From assembly GCF_015057185.1 (NCBI RefSeq), contig NZ_SVEV01000007.1, positions 1-64,000 of the forward strand: DNA of 64,000 nt, in the 5' to 3' direction. Below, one piece after another: positions 53,482-62,013 of this stretch. Position 1 is the stretch's first letter. Every line of letters starts with the position of its first letter. The DNA comes from Pseudobutyrivibrio sp. (GTDB lineage: Bacteria > Bacillota > Clostridia > Lachnospirales > Lachnospiraceae). The position numbers were made by a program, and so were the translations under genes. Below the pieces are notes generated by a model. It did not search any database. It had not been told where the DNA came from and saw only the letters and a program-made list of their open reading frames with translations.

Positions 53482-54177
53482 CTAGTCATTCTGTAAATGA
53501 ATCTCAATCGGGTCGCCTTCGGCTCCATATCCTGATCTGAAATATGTCAATCCCTTTCCCTTGGTCCATTCATACTCAGAATAAAATCCACTTTCGGTTA
53601 ATGTATTACTTAATAAGCACCTACATGTATCACCATCATTTGTTATCGTCACTTTCTGTCCATCAATATTTTGCTCGATATCTGCTGAACAGATTATGTT
53701 GCCACTTTCCACAAATTCATCCACAGTTGGTATGTCTGTTCTATCAAACAATACATAGATAGCCTCATCTGTTACATAGAAGGTTCCGAGATTAAATCTA
53801 TCGCTAGTTTCCCAATAGTATCTGCCAGGACAATCATCATAGTTTATGTTTACCGAGTATACGTTACCATCTTCATATGAATCTAGCTCTTTTACTACAA
53901 CCGACACATCGGATACATCCTCATACAAGAATTCTGTAACGTTATATGTGTACTCATTATTTTCTTCATTAAAAAAATAATCTTTATAAGAACCTGTCAA
54001 ATTATCGTCTGTATCCTCTGTATCTTCTGGCACTTCCTGTTCAACGTGAGATTCTTCTTCCTGAACAGTATTTTGCTCACTCTCTACCATATTTGTTTCA
54101 TTTTTTTCTTCTGCCGCACATCCACAAATGGTCAAGGAAATTATGCAACTTATCAACATTAGTTTTCTTTTCTTCAT
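53482..54177 (-). CDS. Lipoprotein, putative immunity protein
   Basis: A 231-residue lipoprotein with lipobox TICGC, a Glu/Asp-rich linker (about 30-60) and a beta-rich domain with DDCPGRYYWETSDRFNLG and a C-terminal WTKGKGLTYFRSGYGAEG. It has no relation I can name. A recombined copy of its last ~30 codons lies at 60777-60867. Its place among T7SS-style genes and its anchoring outside the membrane fit an immunity role, as in lipoprotein immunity proteins of LXG systems. Confidence 0.8.
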   Translation of the reverse strand: MKKRKLMLISCIISLTICGCAAEEKNETNMVESEQNTVQEEESHVEQEVPEDTEDTDDNLTGSYKDYFFNEENNEYTYNVTEFLYEDVSDVSVVVKELDSYEDGNVYSVNINYDDCPGRYYWETSDRFNLGTFYVTDEAIYVLFDRTDIPTVDEFVESGNIICSADIEQNIDGQKVTITNDGDTCRCLLSNTLTESGFYSEYEWTKGKGLTYFRSGYGAEGDPIEIHLQND

Positions 54178-54192
54178 CGTTTTCCCTTGTAG

Positions 54193-54255
54193 TCATCTAA
54201 GTTTCTTTAATCCTGATTCCATACTTTGAATTATAGGCTGGATTCTATTTTTCAT
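54193..54255 (-). pseudogene. Remnant of the small membrane protein gene
   Basis: A 20-codon frame beginning MKNRIQPIIQ, identical in its first ten codons and ribosome site to the gene at 61625-61894, then running into unrelated sequence and a stop. The repeat covers about 78 bases (54228-54305 and 61866-61945) with a single visible change. Confidence 0.7.
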
Positions 54256-54276
54256 AATCACTACCTCTTTATGATT

Positions 54277-54651
54277 CTATCTCTCAAAAATATATGTCTG
54301 AAAATCTATACCAATTTCGATATTGGGGTTATCTTCTAACCCTGTATATGCCATGCCGCCAAAGTCAAATATCTGTACTAACTTGTCATCTTCGTTATAT
54401 AAATAGTATGTATATCTAGTACCGCTTGTTACGTAGTATTCCTTATACAATGGTCTACCACTATTATCATAAAATAGTTCACCTGAAGAATTATACGTGC
54501 CATATTTTTCTGCATCCATAGTGTATTCTACTTTTACAATCTCATCATTCTCATCTTTTGAATATGTTTTATCTTGATAATCTAATAGGGGTTTTATCAA
54601 ATCTAATTTTTCATATTCTGAACCATCTAAGGAGCTAATTGAATCAAACAC
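54277..54651 (-). CDS. Small acidic protein, possible N-terminally truncated immunity gene
   Basis: A 124-residue frame starting at GTG with GAAGGTG as ribosome site. It is beta-rich, with repeats of Tyr (TRYTYYLYNEDDKLVQIFDFG) and no signal peptide. Upstream sequence stays open in the same frame past the GTG, overlapping the end of the previous gene, so it may be a 5'-truncated or fused gene. A shorter deleted copy of its 3' end is at 61916-62011. Confidence 0.55.
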   Translation of the reverse strand: MFDSISSLDGSEYEKLDLIKPLLDYQDKTYSKDENDEIVKVEYTMDAEKYGTYNSSGELFYDNSGRPLYKEYYVTSGTRYTYYLYNEDDKLVQIFDFGGMAYTGLEDNPNIEIGIDFQTYIFER

Positions 54652-54689
54652 TGAATCACCTTCTTTGGATGCATCAAACTGAGCCTCTT

Positions 54690-55154
54690 CTATAGCTTCG
54701 CAGGAAGAATAGTCAATCCGTATGCATATTTCGGAAAATCCGCTTCTCCTACCTTGAATAAAAAAACTACTTCATATTCATTATCATTTGTTCCAAGATA
54801 TACTTTTACCCTAGATTCCTCAATTACTTCCTGATTATCAGATTCAGGAAAAAAGTATGTTAAGAAAACTTCCTGTTCTGTTTCATCATGTACCAGTGTA
54901 CCCATACCTTTTTGTAATGATGAATCATCATTTAAATTATAGGAATCTGATAAATCTATGTACTTAATTTCACCTTCGTTTTCTGCCTTTTCATATTTAT
55001 CTTCATCCGACTTTTCTTTTGGTTCTTCAAAATATTCTTGGATTTTCTCAGTATTATCACTCTCACCATCTAGATAGGGAAATATATATATGAGCAGTCC
55101 CACCAAAACAATAATTATTGAACATATAATTAGTACTATCTTATTCTTATTCAT
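54690..55154 (-). CDS. Membrane-anchored small protein, putative immunity protein
   Basis: A 154-residue protein with one N-terminal membrane segment (IVLIICSIIIVLVGLLIYIF), an acidic linker and a beta-rich domain (KYIDLSDSYNLNDDSSLQKG, EVFLTYFFPESDNQ). No family recognised. It follows a remnant of another gene at 55187-55260. Confidence 0.75.
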   Translation of the reverse strand: MNKNKIVLIICSIIIVLVGLLIYIFPYLDGESDNTEKIQEYFEEPKEKSDEDKYEKAENEGEIKYIDLSDSYNLNDDSSLQKGMGTLVHDETEQEVFLTYFFPESDNQEVIEESRVKVYLGTNDNEYEVVFLFKVGEADFPKYAYGLTILPAKL

Positions 55155-55186
55155 CTACTCTCTTTGTTCCCTCCGTAGTAATACAG

Positions 55187-55260
55187 CTCTATCATTGATT
55201 CAAACTCCAAAGAAACAATTTCATCTACAAACTTTTGCATTAGATAACGCTATGGAATCT
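55187..55260 (-). pseudogene. Remnant of the 3' end of a paralogue of the 55888 gene
   Basis: This segment repeats 55854-55929 with four changes. In the same frame as the 55888 gene it encodes SIALSNAKVCR and a stop, against DYITLSNAKVCR in the intact copy. An in-frame stop lies just upstream, so nothing longer is left. Directly upstream, a GTG frame encodes 18 residues ending DEIDKMIQ, perhaps another scrap. Confidence 0.65.
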
Positions 55261-55337
55261 ACTGGATCATCTTATCGATTTCATCAATTGTAAATTCTTC
55301 TGTAATAGCGCTCACTTCTTCTTATTTTTATTGATTA

Positions 55338-55862
55338 TTATTCTTTGACAGATTTCCACTCTTCTAGTGCATCAACTACATCTTGGTAATCCATCCTGCG
55401 ATATACATGAGGATATCCATTATCCATTAGATATTCGTTGAATTGGTCGCCATATTCCATAACAATGTCGCTGCCACCATGCCAAAACCAAGAAACATAT
55501 TTTTCTATATTCTCAGGACATGAAAGAATTAAAGGCTGTCCATCTTCAGCAAATTCATTTCCTAGATATTCAACCACTTCATCTACAGTAACAACGTAAT
55601 CAGATTGAGATTCATTAAAAGCCTCTAAATCTACAACAACTTCTTGCAATTTTAAATCATCTACACCATGAAAATAATATGACTCTGCATCATTACTCAA
55701 ATGAAATGCTTTATTCTGGTATTTGTATAAAACTTCAAGTTCATCTTGGTCTTTTGTTTCTTGAGCTATCTTTGTATGCCAGTATATCGCTATAAGTGAT
55801 ACTCCTATCAATATTGTTAAAATAATAGTTATTAAAGATTCTTTTTTCATTTGCTCTATCAT
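55338..55862 (-). CDS. Membrane-anchored protein, putative immunity protein
   Basis: A 174-residue protein with one membrane segment (ITIILTILIGVSLIAIYWH, about 10-28) and an acidic globular part (PENIEKYVSWFWHGGSDIVMEYG, C-terminal DYQDVVDALEEWKS). The start at 55862 follows GGAG and the stop of the upstream gene at 55888; a longer frame starting at 55907 is a shadow of that gene's end. The anchor and context suggest immunity, but there is no homologue evidence. Confidence 0.75.
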   Translation of the reverse strand: MIEQMKKESLITIILTILIGVSLIAIYWHTKIAQETKDQDELEVLYKYQNKAFHLSNDAESYYFHGVDDLKLQEVVVDLEAFNESQSDYVVTVDEVVEYLGNEFAEDGQPLILSCPENIEKYVSWFWHGGSDIVMEYGDQFNEYLMDNGYPHVYRRMDYQDVVDALEEWKSVKE

Positions 55863-55887
55863 TGATTTAAACTCCAAAGAAACAATT

Positions 55888-56619
55888 TCATCTACAAACT
55901 TTTGCATTAGATAACGTTATGTAATCTAATGGGTCCCAATAGCTCGCCTCAATTTGTACTTTTGTATCAACATATTGGTCAATATCTGAATCATCTGTAA
56001 ACATAACCCTGATTCTGTTTACATTATCATTGTGATTATTCTCTTCAACTAAATAATATGTCGAACCACCGTATATATTTTCTTTTATTAAATATGCGCT
56101 TATTGAAAAACTAGTATTTTTATAAAGCAACTCACACTTTTCATAAAAGGCATTAACGTCGATGTATTCTGCATTCTCATCACGTGCAGATAAATTCTTA
56201 CTAGTGCTATCATAAAGTTCAAGTCCATAGCAGTAGTTTTGGTCTTCATCTTTCGTGCAGCTCATATCTCCTTGCACAAATACTTCCTGGCCTACATCCA
56301 AAGATTCTATGCTTTTTGTCGTATAGACATTTATTACATAATCACCTTTTTCATCTCCAACTGTAATATTATGCTCATCTTTTATTTCAGCTACATACCC
56401 ATGTACAGAAACACCCTTATAGTATCTGTACAGATCATTATTAAACTGCCTATATTCTTCAATTGTGCAATCTGTATCGTTTCCTAAATATTTATCAATA
56501 TTAGTAACATCCGAATTATTATCCTCTTTATTTACTTCTGAAATTACTGATGTACTTATCATTTTTGCTATAAAGATTCCTAAAAACAAAACCACTACTA
56601 GCAAATATACTTTTTTCAT
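55888..56619 (-). CDS. Membrane-anchored protein with OB-like repeats, unknown
   Basis: A 243-residue protein with one membrane segment (VYLLVVVLFLGIFIAKMI) and two related beta-rich parts (HGYVAEIKDEHNITVGDEKG... and SISAYLIKENIYGGSTYYLVEE...), each followed by DVGQEVFVQG-like or DTKVQIEAS. This could be a duplicated OB fold like those in DUF-type immunity proteins. The ATG at 56619 has GGAG; a longer frame adds nine residues. A paralogous 3' remnant is at 55187-55260. Confidence 0.75.
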   Translation of the reverse strand: MKKVYLLVVVLFLGIFIAKMISTSVISEVNKEDNNSDVTNIDKYLGNDTDCTIEEYRQFNNDLYRYYKGVSVHGYVAEIKDEHNITVGDEKGDYVINVYTTKSIESLDVGQEVFVQGDMSCTKDEDQNYCYGLELYDSTSKNLSARDENAEYIDVNAFYEKCELLYKNTSFSISAYLIKENIYGGSTYYLVEENNHNDNVNRIRVMFTDDSDIDQYVDTKVQIEASYWDPLDYITLSNAKVCR

Positions 56620-56695
56620 ACCATTCTCCGTAGCCTTACAATTCATACAAACACTGAATTGGGTCCTTTCAGACCGTAATCACATGTCATGTATA

Positions 56696-57604
56696 CTATT
56701 CCTGGTATACTATCCCGTCAGCCGACTCTGTCTTCTGTTGAAGATCAGCTTCCTCATCTTCTGTCATTACCCTAAAATCAACACCGTTTTCCTTGCAGAA
56801 TTGCTCTATATATGAGCCCTCGGGTGCTACTAATGTTCCTTCAATATATTCAGGGTCTAATCCGTCAACCTCATTCGTTCCAAATAATACTTCTGTATCC
56901 TTTCGTATAACTAAATCTGCACATTCCACAGTGTCTGAAATATATATTCGTTTTACATCCGCACTTACTCCTGGGTAGATACTCCAAGTGAACTGTTTTA
57001 CTCCCTCTGGTATAACAATTTCATCAGGCTGACCATTATAGAATAGTAAGACTCCATCCCCCACAACATAATACTGGTCAGACGAATGATTTTTCTCAAA
57101 GGCTGTATCTGGAAATGCGTTAAATGTAATGTAAGTTACTCCCTGTGGTATAGTTACATCTTCCAAAGCCTTTGCTCCAAAAAAGGCACAGGACATATTT
57201 TCGAGACTATCTGGAAAAGTAATATTAGAAATATTCTCACATTCTGTAATAAAGCCATTTACCTTTGTAGTACCTTCTTCAAATACCACCTCTTTTAGGT
57301 TTTCATTTCCAGTAATATCAATGTACTCAATTTCTTTTGGTATAATGATTTTTTCAATGGTTGCTGTATCGTAAATATCTGATACTGCTTTGACTCTAAA
57401 TCCAAGTATTTCTGTTGGAATTGTTATTTCCTGAGAATTCCCACGATATTCCCTTAAGTGAACCTTCTTTTCTGATGGAACGAACATGCATTTATAGTCA
57501 CCTATCCAAATACCTCCATTTACGGCCTTATAGGCTATCAATCCAACTGCCACAAATCCAGCAACTAGGACAACGCAGATTCCAATTAAAATATTCTTTC
57601 TCAT
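56696..57604 (-). CDS. Leucine-rich-repeat (BspA-like) membrane-anchored protein
   Basis: A 302-residue protein with an N-terminal membrane segment (ILIGICVVLVAGFVAVGLIAY) and BspA-type LRR_5 repeats (EITIPTEILGFRVKAVSDIY, NISNITFPDSLENMSCAFFG, DVTIPQGVTYITFNAFPD). These domains often bind proteins or polysaccharides. It is directly after the large putative effector gene on the same strand, 15 bases downstream, so it may be its immunity or accessory protein. AGGAG precedes the ATG. Confidence 0.8.
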   Translation of the reverse strand: MRKNILIGICVVLVAGFVAVGLIAYKAVNGGIWIGDYKCMFVPSEKKVHLREYRGNSQEITIPTEILGFRVKAVSDIYDTATIEKIIIPKEIEYIDITGNENLKEVVFEEGTTKVNGFITECENISNITFPDSLENMSCAFFGAKALEDVTIPQGVTYITFNAFPDTAFEKNHSSDQYYVVGDGVLLFYNGQPDEIVIPEGVKQFTWSIYPGVSADVKRIYISDTVECADLVIRKDTEVLFGTNEVDGLDPEYIEGTLVAPEGSYIEQFCKENGVDFRVMTEDEEADLQQKTESADGIVYQE

Positions 57605-57618
57605 AAGTAAATCTCCTA

Positions 57619-60072
57619 TTATATATGCAACATCACTTCAATCTGAGTCTCTATATGAGTTGCATTTGCCTTTCCATCAAGCTCTTCAAAACACTCAGCT
57701 AATAGATCCGTTGGAATATCAGCAAGCGATTCATAAGTTGTTCTACTTTCACAGTTTGCCCCGTAAAGAATCGTATTACATGCTTTTTTTATGTCGTAAT
57801 TACTGTATTTTCCAGCCAATCCACCACTAATCTTATCAACTATACCATCCTTATCATTGTTATATGATTTTAGATATTCCTCCACTATATCATCTACATG
57901 ATCATCTCCGACATATAAAGCAGAAATTCCTTCATCATCCCACTGTCTAATAAGCTTTATAGTATCAAAGTCATTTAGCTTAACATAATATCCTTCTTTA
58001 TCATCATTAGTCTCATATTTTTCTACAGAATAGAAAGTGCATGCGCCTTGAATCTTTCCATATTTTTCTATTTGCTCTTCTAGCTCTTCCATTTTTTCAT
58101 TGTAATCTTTGATTGCTGAATACAATGACGAACCAACACCGGCAGGATTTGCTAACTTATCTACATCCCCTAATAAATCACCAGCATTTTCTCCTGCTGC
58201 ATCAACGGCACCACCAGCCATATCACCATCCGCTGCTGCCTCTAAAATATCCTTGGTTATTTCCAAACCTTTACCTGCTGGTTCGCAGAATACACCTATA
58301 ATGCCAATGGTCGAATCTAATAATAAATCCTGCTCTGCCTTTTCTTTCTTTTCATTTAGGTTGCCTATTTCAGTTGAGCAAATGGCATTAGCTCCAGCAG
58401 AGCCTTGTCTATCCGCCTTTAAATCTATCTTGACAGTATTTGTCTCTATTGTTGGAGTATAATCGCCTCCATAATTAATCATGCCACTGTGGCCTGTCTG
58501 AGTCACCTTAATAGAATCATATGATAAGTAAATTACATCATCATTTGTAAAATCGAAATCTCCATAATCAGCACTTGTTCCAGTTACTTTTATTTCTGTT
58601 CCATCATCAAAACATCCTAACGAATCACAATATCCGCATATTGTAAACAATACAAGTTCATTATGATTTGCTATGTCCAGCTTACGCTCTAGTTTGCTCA
58701 CAGCATCTGCATCATTAAGGTCAACTTCCCACGCACTTGTTACATAAGCATCTGCTGCCATGCTACTGCCAACTGCCAAAAATTCAATGTACTCTTCATT
58801 TCCCCATCCACCATATTGTGTACTGTTTAATGCTGCATTAATAAATGTAAAGTATTCTTCATAACCACTTGATTTGTATTTGTCATCTGCCAATGCAATT
58901 AAGTGGTTACCTGCTATAAGCTGAACATTGCTGCTCAGCTTGCTTGGATCGACATCAAATACCTCTTCATATTTTCCATCCGATTTAAATAATCCATCTA
59001 AAAAGTCAACATCGGCAGAACTTGTCGCCTGACAGTAGAGAGTTATTAAATTCTGCCTCTGTTCTTCCTTAGTAGAGCCTTCTAGCAATGCGTATTCATG
59101 ATCAAAACAACCAGGGTTTTCTTTTTCCCAGTAATCAATGCATCTTCCTGTTCTATCTTCATCAGTAAAGCATAAAATTTCTGCTTTTCCATCATTCTCT
59201 GTATTTTCGAAAGTAAATACTACTCCAACTCCATTGATTTTAATATCTAAGCATGCAAGTCCAGCATCATAGTCATAATCTGTTCTCTGTAGAGGCGCTA
59301 ACGCATTCAAATATACTAATGCTCTACTGTCACTAGACATGTAGCCTTTGAGTTCATTCATCAGTTCACTATTGAATACATTCCCTTCCGTTGCTCCTGG
59401 GCCATTTGCTATATACATCAAAATAGTTTCTACTCTAGCTTCTGCATTAGCACACTTCTTATTTGAAAGATGACCATCGATGTATTCAATGTCTTTTTCT
59501 GCGATTCTTGATAATGCCTTTTTTGTAATTTCGACATCCACATCTCCATCTGACCAGTTATTAAACCAATCAAAATCAGAGGAATAAAGTCCACTTAGGT
59601 CTTCGCCATAAGTCTTTAATAAGCGAATTATTTCATTGTCTACGGCTTCATCACCAGTCAAGTAATCTGCATATTTTTTTCTAAGTTCTTCATCTGTCAG
59701 GCTGCTTTTAGATAAAACCTGTGCCCCATTAGTAACTATTTTTTTAACTAAATACTTAACATTAGTAGTAGTTTTTGAAACTGCTGAATTTGTATCTATA
59801 CCACCTGACACAGATTTTGCAGAACAATTAATATTCCTCTGTATCCCCCTCATAGAAGGCACCAATGCATTGCACACAAAGGTCCTATAATCCTTTGTGA
59901 GGTCAATCATGGTGCTGCTGTCATTGGCAAGTTTCATCATGCAATCTGTGCCAATAGCTTTAGACTGGATTGTTAATGGTGTCTCGTCAAATACTAAATC
60001 GGCGCCATTGCTTTCTATTGAATTAATCAATCCCGTTACAACTTTGTTGTTTAAAAATAATTCGTCTTTCAT
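57619..60072 (-). CDS. Large putative T7SS-type effector
   Basis: An 817-residue protein. The N-terminal ~120 residues are helical (DELFLNNKVVTGLINSIESNG, with WXG-like placement after small partners), the middle (about 150-540) is mixed, and a Gly/Ala-rich helical stretch near 620-680 (EITKDILEAAADGDMAGGAV) may insert in or cross a membrane. The last ~100 residues, after a GACTFYSVEKYETND linker, are variable-looking and could be the toxic domain. It follows the EsaB-like and WXG-motif genes. The start at 60072 has GGAAGAG; the longer frame is unlikely. Substrate target unknown. Confidence 0.7.
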   Translation of the reverse strand: MKDELFLNNKVVTGLINSIESNGADLVFDETPLTIQSKAIGTDCMMKLANDSSTMIDLTKDYRTFVCNALVPSMRGIQRNINCSAKSVSGGIDTNSAVSKTTTNVKYLVKKIVTNGAQVLSKSSLTDEELRKKYADYLTGDEAVDNEIIRLLKTYGEDLSGLYSSDFDWFNNWSDGDVDVEITKKALSRIAEKDIEYIDGHLSNKKCANAEARVETILMYIANGPGATEGNVFNSELMNELKGYMSSDSRALVYLNALAPLQRTDYDYDAGLACLDIKINGVGVVFTFENTENDGKAEILCFTDEDRTGRCIDYWEKENPGCFDHEYALLEGSTKEEQRQNLITLYCQATSSADVDFLDGLFKSDGKYEEVFDVDPSKLSSNVQLIAGNHLIALADDKYKSSGYEEYFTFINAALNSTQYGGWGNEEYIEFLAVGSSMAADAYVTSAWEVDLNDADAVSKLERKLDIANHNELVLFTICGYCDSLGCFDDGTEIKVTGTSADYGDFDFTNDDVIYLSYDSIKVTQTGHSGMINYGGDYTPTIETNTVKIDLKADRQGSAGANAICSTEIGNLNEKKEKAEQDLLLDSTIGIIGVFCEPAGKGLEITKDILEAAADGDMAGGAVDAAGENAGDLLGDVDKLANPAGVGSSLYSAIKDYNEKMEELEEQIEKYGKIQGACTFYSVEKYETNDDKEGYYVKLNDFDTIKLIRQWDDEGISALYVGDDHVDDIVEEYLKSYNNDKDGIVDKISGGLAGKYSNYDIKKACNTILYGANCESRTTYESLADIPTDLLAECFEELDGKANATHIETQIEVMLHI

Positions 60073-60097
60073 TACTCTTCCTTTTCTCCGCGTTATG

Positions 60098-60475
60098 TTA
60101 AACTGCTGCAAGCTCTCTCTCTAAAGATGAAATTTCATTTTCTAGTCGATTGATAACACCATCAATTCTCACAATAACATCTGCAATCTCGCCTAAAAAG
60201 GACCCGATTTTTCCTTCCAGTGTCTTTTTTCTTATTTCACCGTCTTCCTGAAGTTGACCGGTCCAATGGGAAATATCAAAGGTGGCAGTAAGGTCATAGT
60301 TTTTCTTGGGAATGAGAACATCATCTTCTACTCTGGCGCATTCTCTCCTAAACTCTCCCTTATACTGATTTAGTCTGTTTATCTTGTTTCGTCTTTCAGC
60401 GATTTGCCCGCGTAAATACTGGCGACGTGCTTCTCTTGCTCGCTCTCTTGCCTCTTCCTCTGCTCTAGATGACAT
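60098..60475 (-). CDS. WXG-motif coiled-coil partner protein
   Basis: A 125-residue all-helical protein: a charged Arg/Glu helix (residues 2-30), a Trp-x-Gly turn in FDISHWTGQLQEDG (about 72), then a second long helix (VDGVINRLENEISSLERELAA). The helix-WXG-helix form fits ESX/YwqH-like partners of T7SS effectors. Its stop lies 25 bases before the effector start. GGAGAATG precedes its ATG. A 50-base piece of a paralogue is at 53426-53475. Confidence 0.8.
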   Translation of the reverse strand: MSSRAEEEARERAREARRQYLRGQIAERRNKINRLNQYKGEFRRECARVEDDVLIPKKNYDLTATFDISHWTGQLQEDGEIRKKTLEGKIGSFLGEIADVIVRIDGVINRLENEISSLERELAAV

Positions 60476-60513
60476 TTTTCATTCTCCTTTTCTTTTAAAC
60501 GATTACTCCCTAA

Positions 60514-60753
60514 TTATTTACAGTAGATAATAGAACCATTTCTTACTCCGAATTCGTCGAGTAGGTTATCCCCACGCAGCAACCCTATGGGATTTTCCAT
60601 TCGAAGGAAACATTGATCTGGATTATCCATGTCTATTCCAAGATTAAATGCCTGAGATACACCGTAAATAAACTCATTTGCCGTGATGTTAACCGGTGTC
60701 TCTAGGTCATAGCTTCCGTTGTTTAATTTTAGAATTACAATTGCTTTTTCCAT
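60514..60753 (-). CDS. YukD/EsaB-like ubiquitin-fold protein
   Basis: A 79-residue protein with the beta-grasp pattern of YukD/EsaB (AIVILKLNNGSYDLETPVNI, FIYGVSQAFNLGI, GNLLDEFGVRNGSIIYCK). EsaB is a cytoplasmic part or regulator of type VIIb secretion. It precedes the WXG-motif protein by 38 bases, which gives a secretion context to the whole block. The secretion ATPase EssC is not in this window. GGAGTC precedes the ATG. Confidence 0.8.
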   Translation of the reverse strand: MEKAIVILKLNNGSYDLETPVNITANEFIYGVSQAFNLGIDMDNPDQCFLRMENPIGLLRGDNLLDEFGVRNGSIIYCK

Positions 60754-60776
60754 AGTTCTGACTCCTTGCTATCCTA

Positions 60777-60867
60777 GTCATTCTGTAATTGAATCTCAAT
60801 CGGGTCACCTTCGGCTCCATATCCTGACCTGAAATATGTCAATCCCTTTCCCTTGATCCATTCATAC
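60777..60867 (-). pseudogene. 3' remnant of the 53482 lipoprotein gene
   Basis: About 30 codons (ending IEIQLQND and a stop) are nearly identical to the last codons of the intact gene at 53482-54177, including YFRSGYGAEGDPIEI. The 5' part is missing, so it is a fragment between the EsaB-like gene and the next lipoprotein. Confidence 0.8.
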
Positions 60868-60871
60868 AATT

Positions 60872-61594
60872 CTACTGCTGGACAAATTCGCCATTTTGGA
60901 ATATATACTTATATTCCTCTCCATCATATTCTCCTACAATGCACTTATTATCATTATCTACTTGATAATTTGGTATTTCCTCAAATGACTTCGTATATAC
61001 GTATTCTCCATCGACATACACATATGCGCAATGTACTTCTGTTCCAGATGCCCCCTGATGTCCTAATGAAATGACAATGTCATTTTCTCCATCAAACGTA
61101 ACATCTTCAAAATACGCCGTGAAATCACATGCATCACATACATATCTATCAGAATCTATCGGATCATTTTTAGAAGGATAATCAACTTTAAAATATTTAA
61201 CACCATCTGAAGATTTTATGAAGAAATAATCTTCTAAGTGACTATACTCATCGTCTATCTCCTCAGTGCGACCTACAGCAATCCTGTATACGGATTGATT
61301 ATCATCAATCCACTGTCCATACTCAACAATTCTATCTGAGTCTAAAAGTAATACATCCTTTATGCATATATTGATTTCTTCATCATCTGAATAATAATTA
61401 TTAGAATTTGAATCATTCTGATTTTCTTTTTCTTCATAATTATTATCCGACTCAATTTCATTTACATTATCTTGTGATACTTCCACATCTTCTTTGTTGT
61501 TACTAGTGTTCCCTTCTTTATTCGAACAACCAACTAATAAAAGCAGCACTCCAGTCATAACAACCTGAAAAATTATCTTTTTTCGTAATAACAT
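60872..61594 (-). CDS. Lipoprotein with shared N-terminal cassette, A
   Basis: A 240-residue lipoprotein with signal FQVVMTGVLLLLVGC. The first ~48 residues are almost identical to those of the 62014 gene, after which the sequences differ completely. The C-terminal domain has SDGVKYFKVDYPSKNDP and CDACDFTAYFEDVTFDGEND, a calcium-bowl-like acidic strand. It is probably an immunity lipoprotein whose N-terminus has been exchanged or duplicated. AAAGGAG precedes the ATG. Confidence 0.8.
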   Translation of the reverse strand: MLLRKKIIFQVVMTGVLLLLVGCSNKEGNTSNNKEDVEVSQDNVNEIESDNNYEEKENQNDSNSNNYYSDDEEINICIKDVLLLDSDRIVEYGQWIDDNQSVYRIAVGRTEEIDDEYSHLEDYFFIKSSDGVKYFKVDYPSKNDPIDSDRYVCDACDFTAYFEDVTFDGENDIVISLGHQGASGTEVHCAYVYVDGEYVYTKSFEEIPNYQVDNDNKCIVGEYDGEEYKYIFQNGEFVQQ

Positions 61595-61624
61595 AAATTT
61601 CTCCTTTATACTATCGTCTCTTTA

Positions 61625-61894
61625 CTATGTCTGTTTCTTATGAAGCCTAATCGTATATACGATAGTAATAACAAGGCATATAAACCATATAACAAAAAAT
61701 ATAAATTCAAATGCTATAAAACTGAGTAGTACATCTACAAATGCATTAAAACCATAAATCTTTTCATCACTATTGAATCCATGATATGTTCCATTAAAAA
61801 ATGCAATTATGCAATGCTCCATTACATAGGCCACTGGGACAATTGTGATAATCCACAGTAAACCTTGAATTATAGGCTGGATTCTGTTTTTCAT
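61625..61894 (-). CDS. Small two-segment membrane protein
   Basis: An 89-residue protein with two membrane segments (about 9-29 and 56-84; FIAFEFIFFVIWFICLVITIV). It resembles small immunity or anchoring proteins by size only. AGAGG lies eight bases before the ATG. A truncated copy of its start is at 54193-54255. Confidence 0.7.
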   Translation of the reverse strand: MKNRIQPIIQGLLWIITIVPVAYVMEHCIIAFFNGTYHGFNSDEKIYGFNAFVDVLLSFIAFEFIFFVIWFICLVITIVYTIRLHKKQT

Positions 61895-61915
61895 AATCAC
61901 TACCTCTTTATGATT

Positions 61916-62011
61916 CTATCTCTCAAAAATATATGTCTGAAAATCAAAAACCGGACATGGACCAATATTAGTACCGCTTGTTACGTAGTATTCCTTATAC
62001 AATGGTCTACC
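61916..62011 (-). pseudogene. Deleted copy of the 54277 gene
   Basis: A 31-codon in-frame piece: GRPLYKEYYVTSGT from the middle joined, after a short unrelated bridge, to DFQTYIFER and the stop. Both ends are nearly identical to the gene at 54277-54651, and ~37 codons between them are lost. Confidence 0.8.
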
Positions 62012-62013
62012 TT

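Noticed and set aside
55863-55907. Longer start of the 55338 gene (MQKFVDEIV)
   Set aside because: This reading is the end of the neighbouring gene in another frame; the same sequence recurs in the scrap at 55187-55260, where the gene-end frame is the conserved one.
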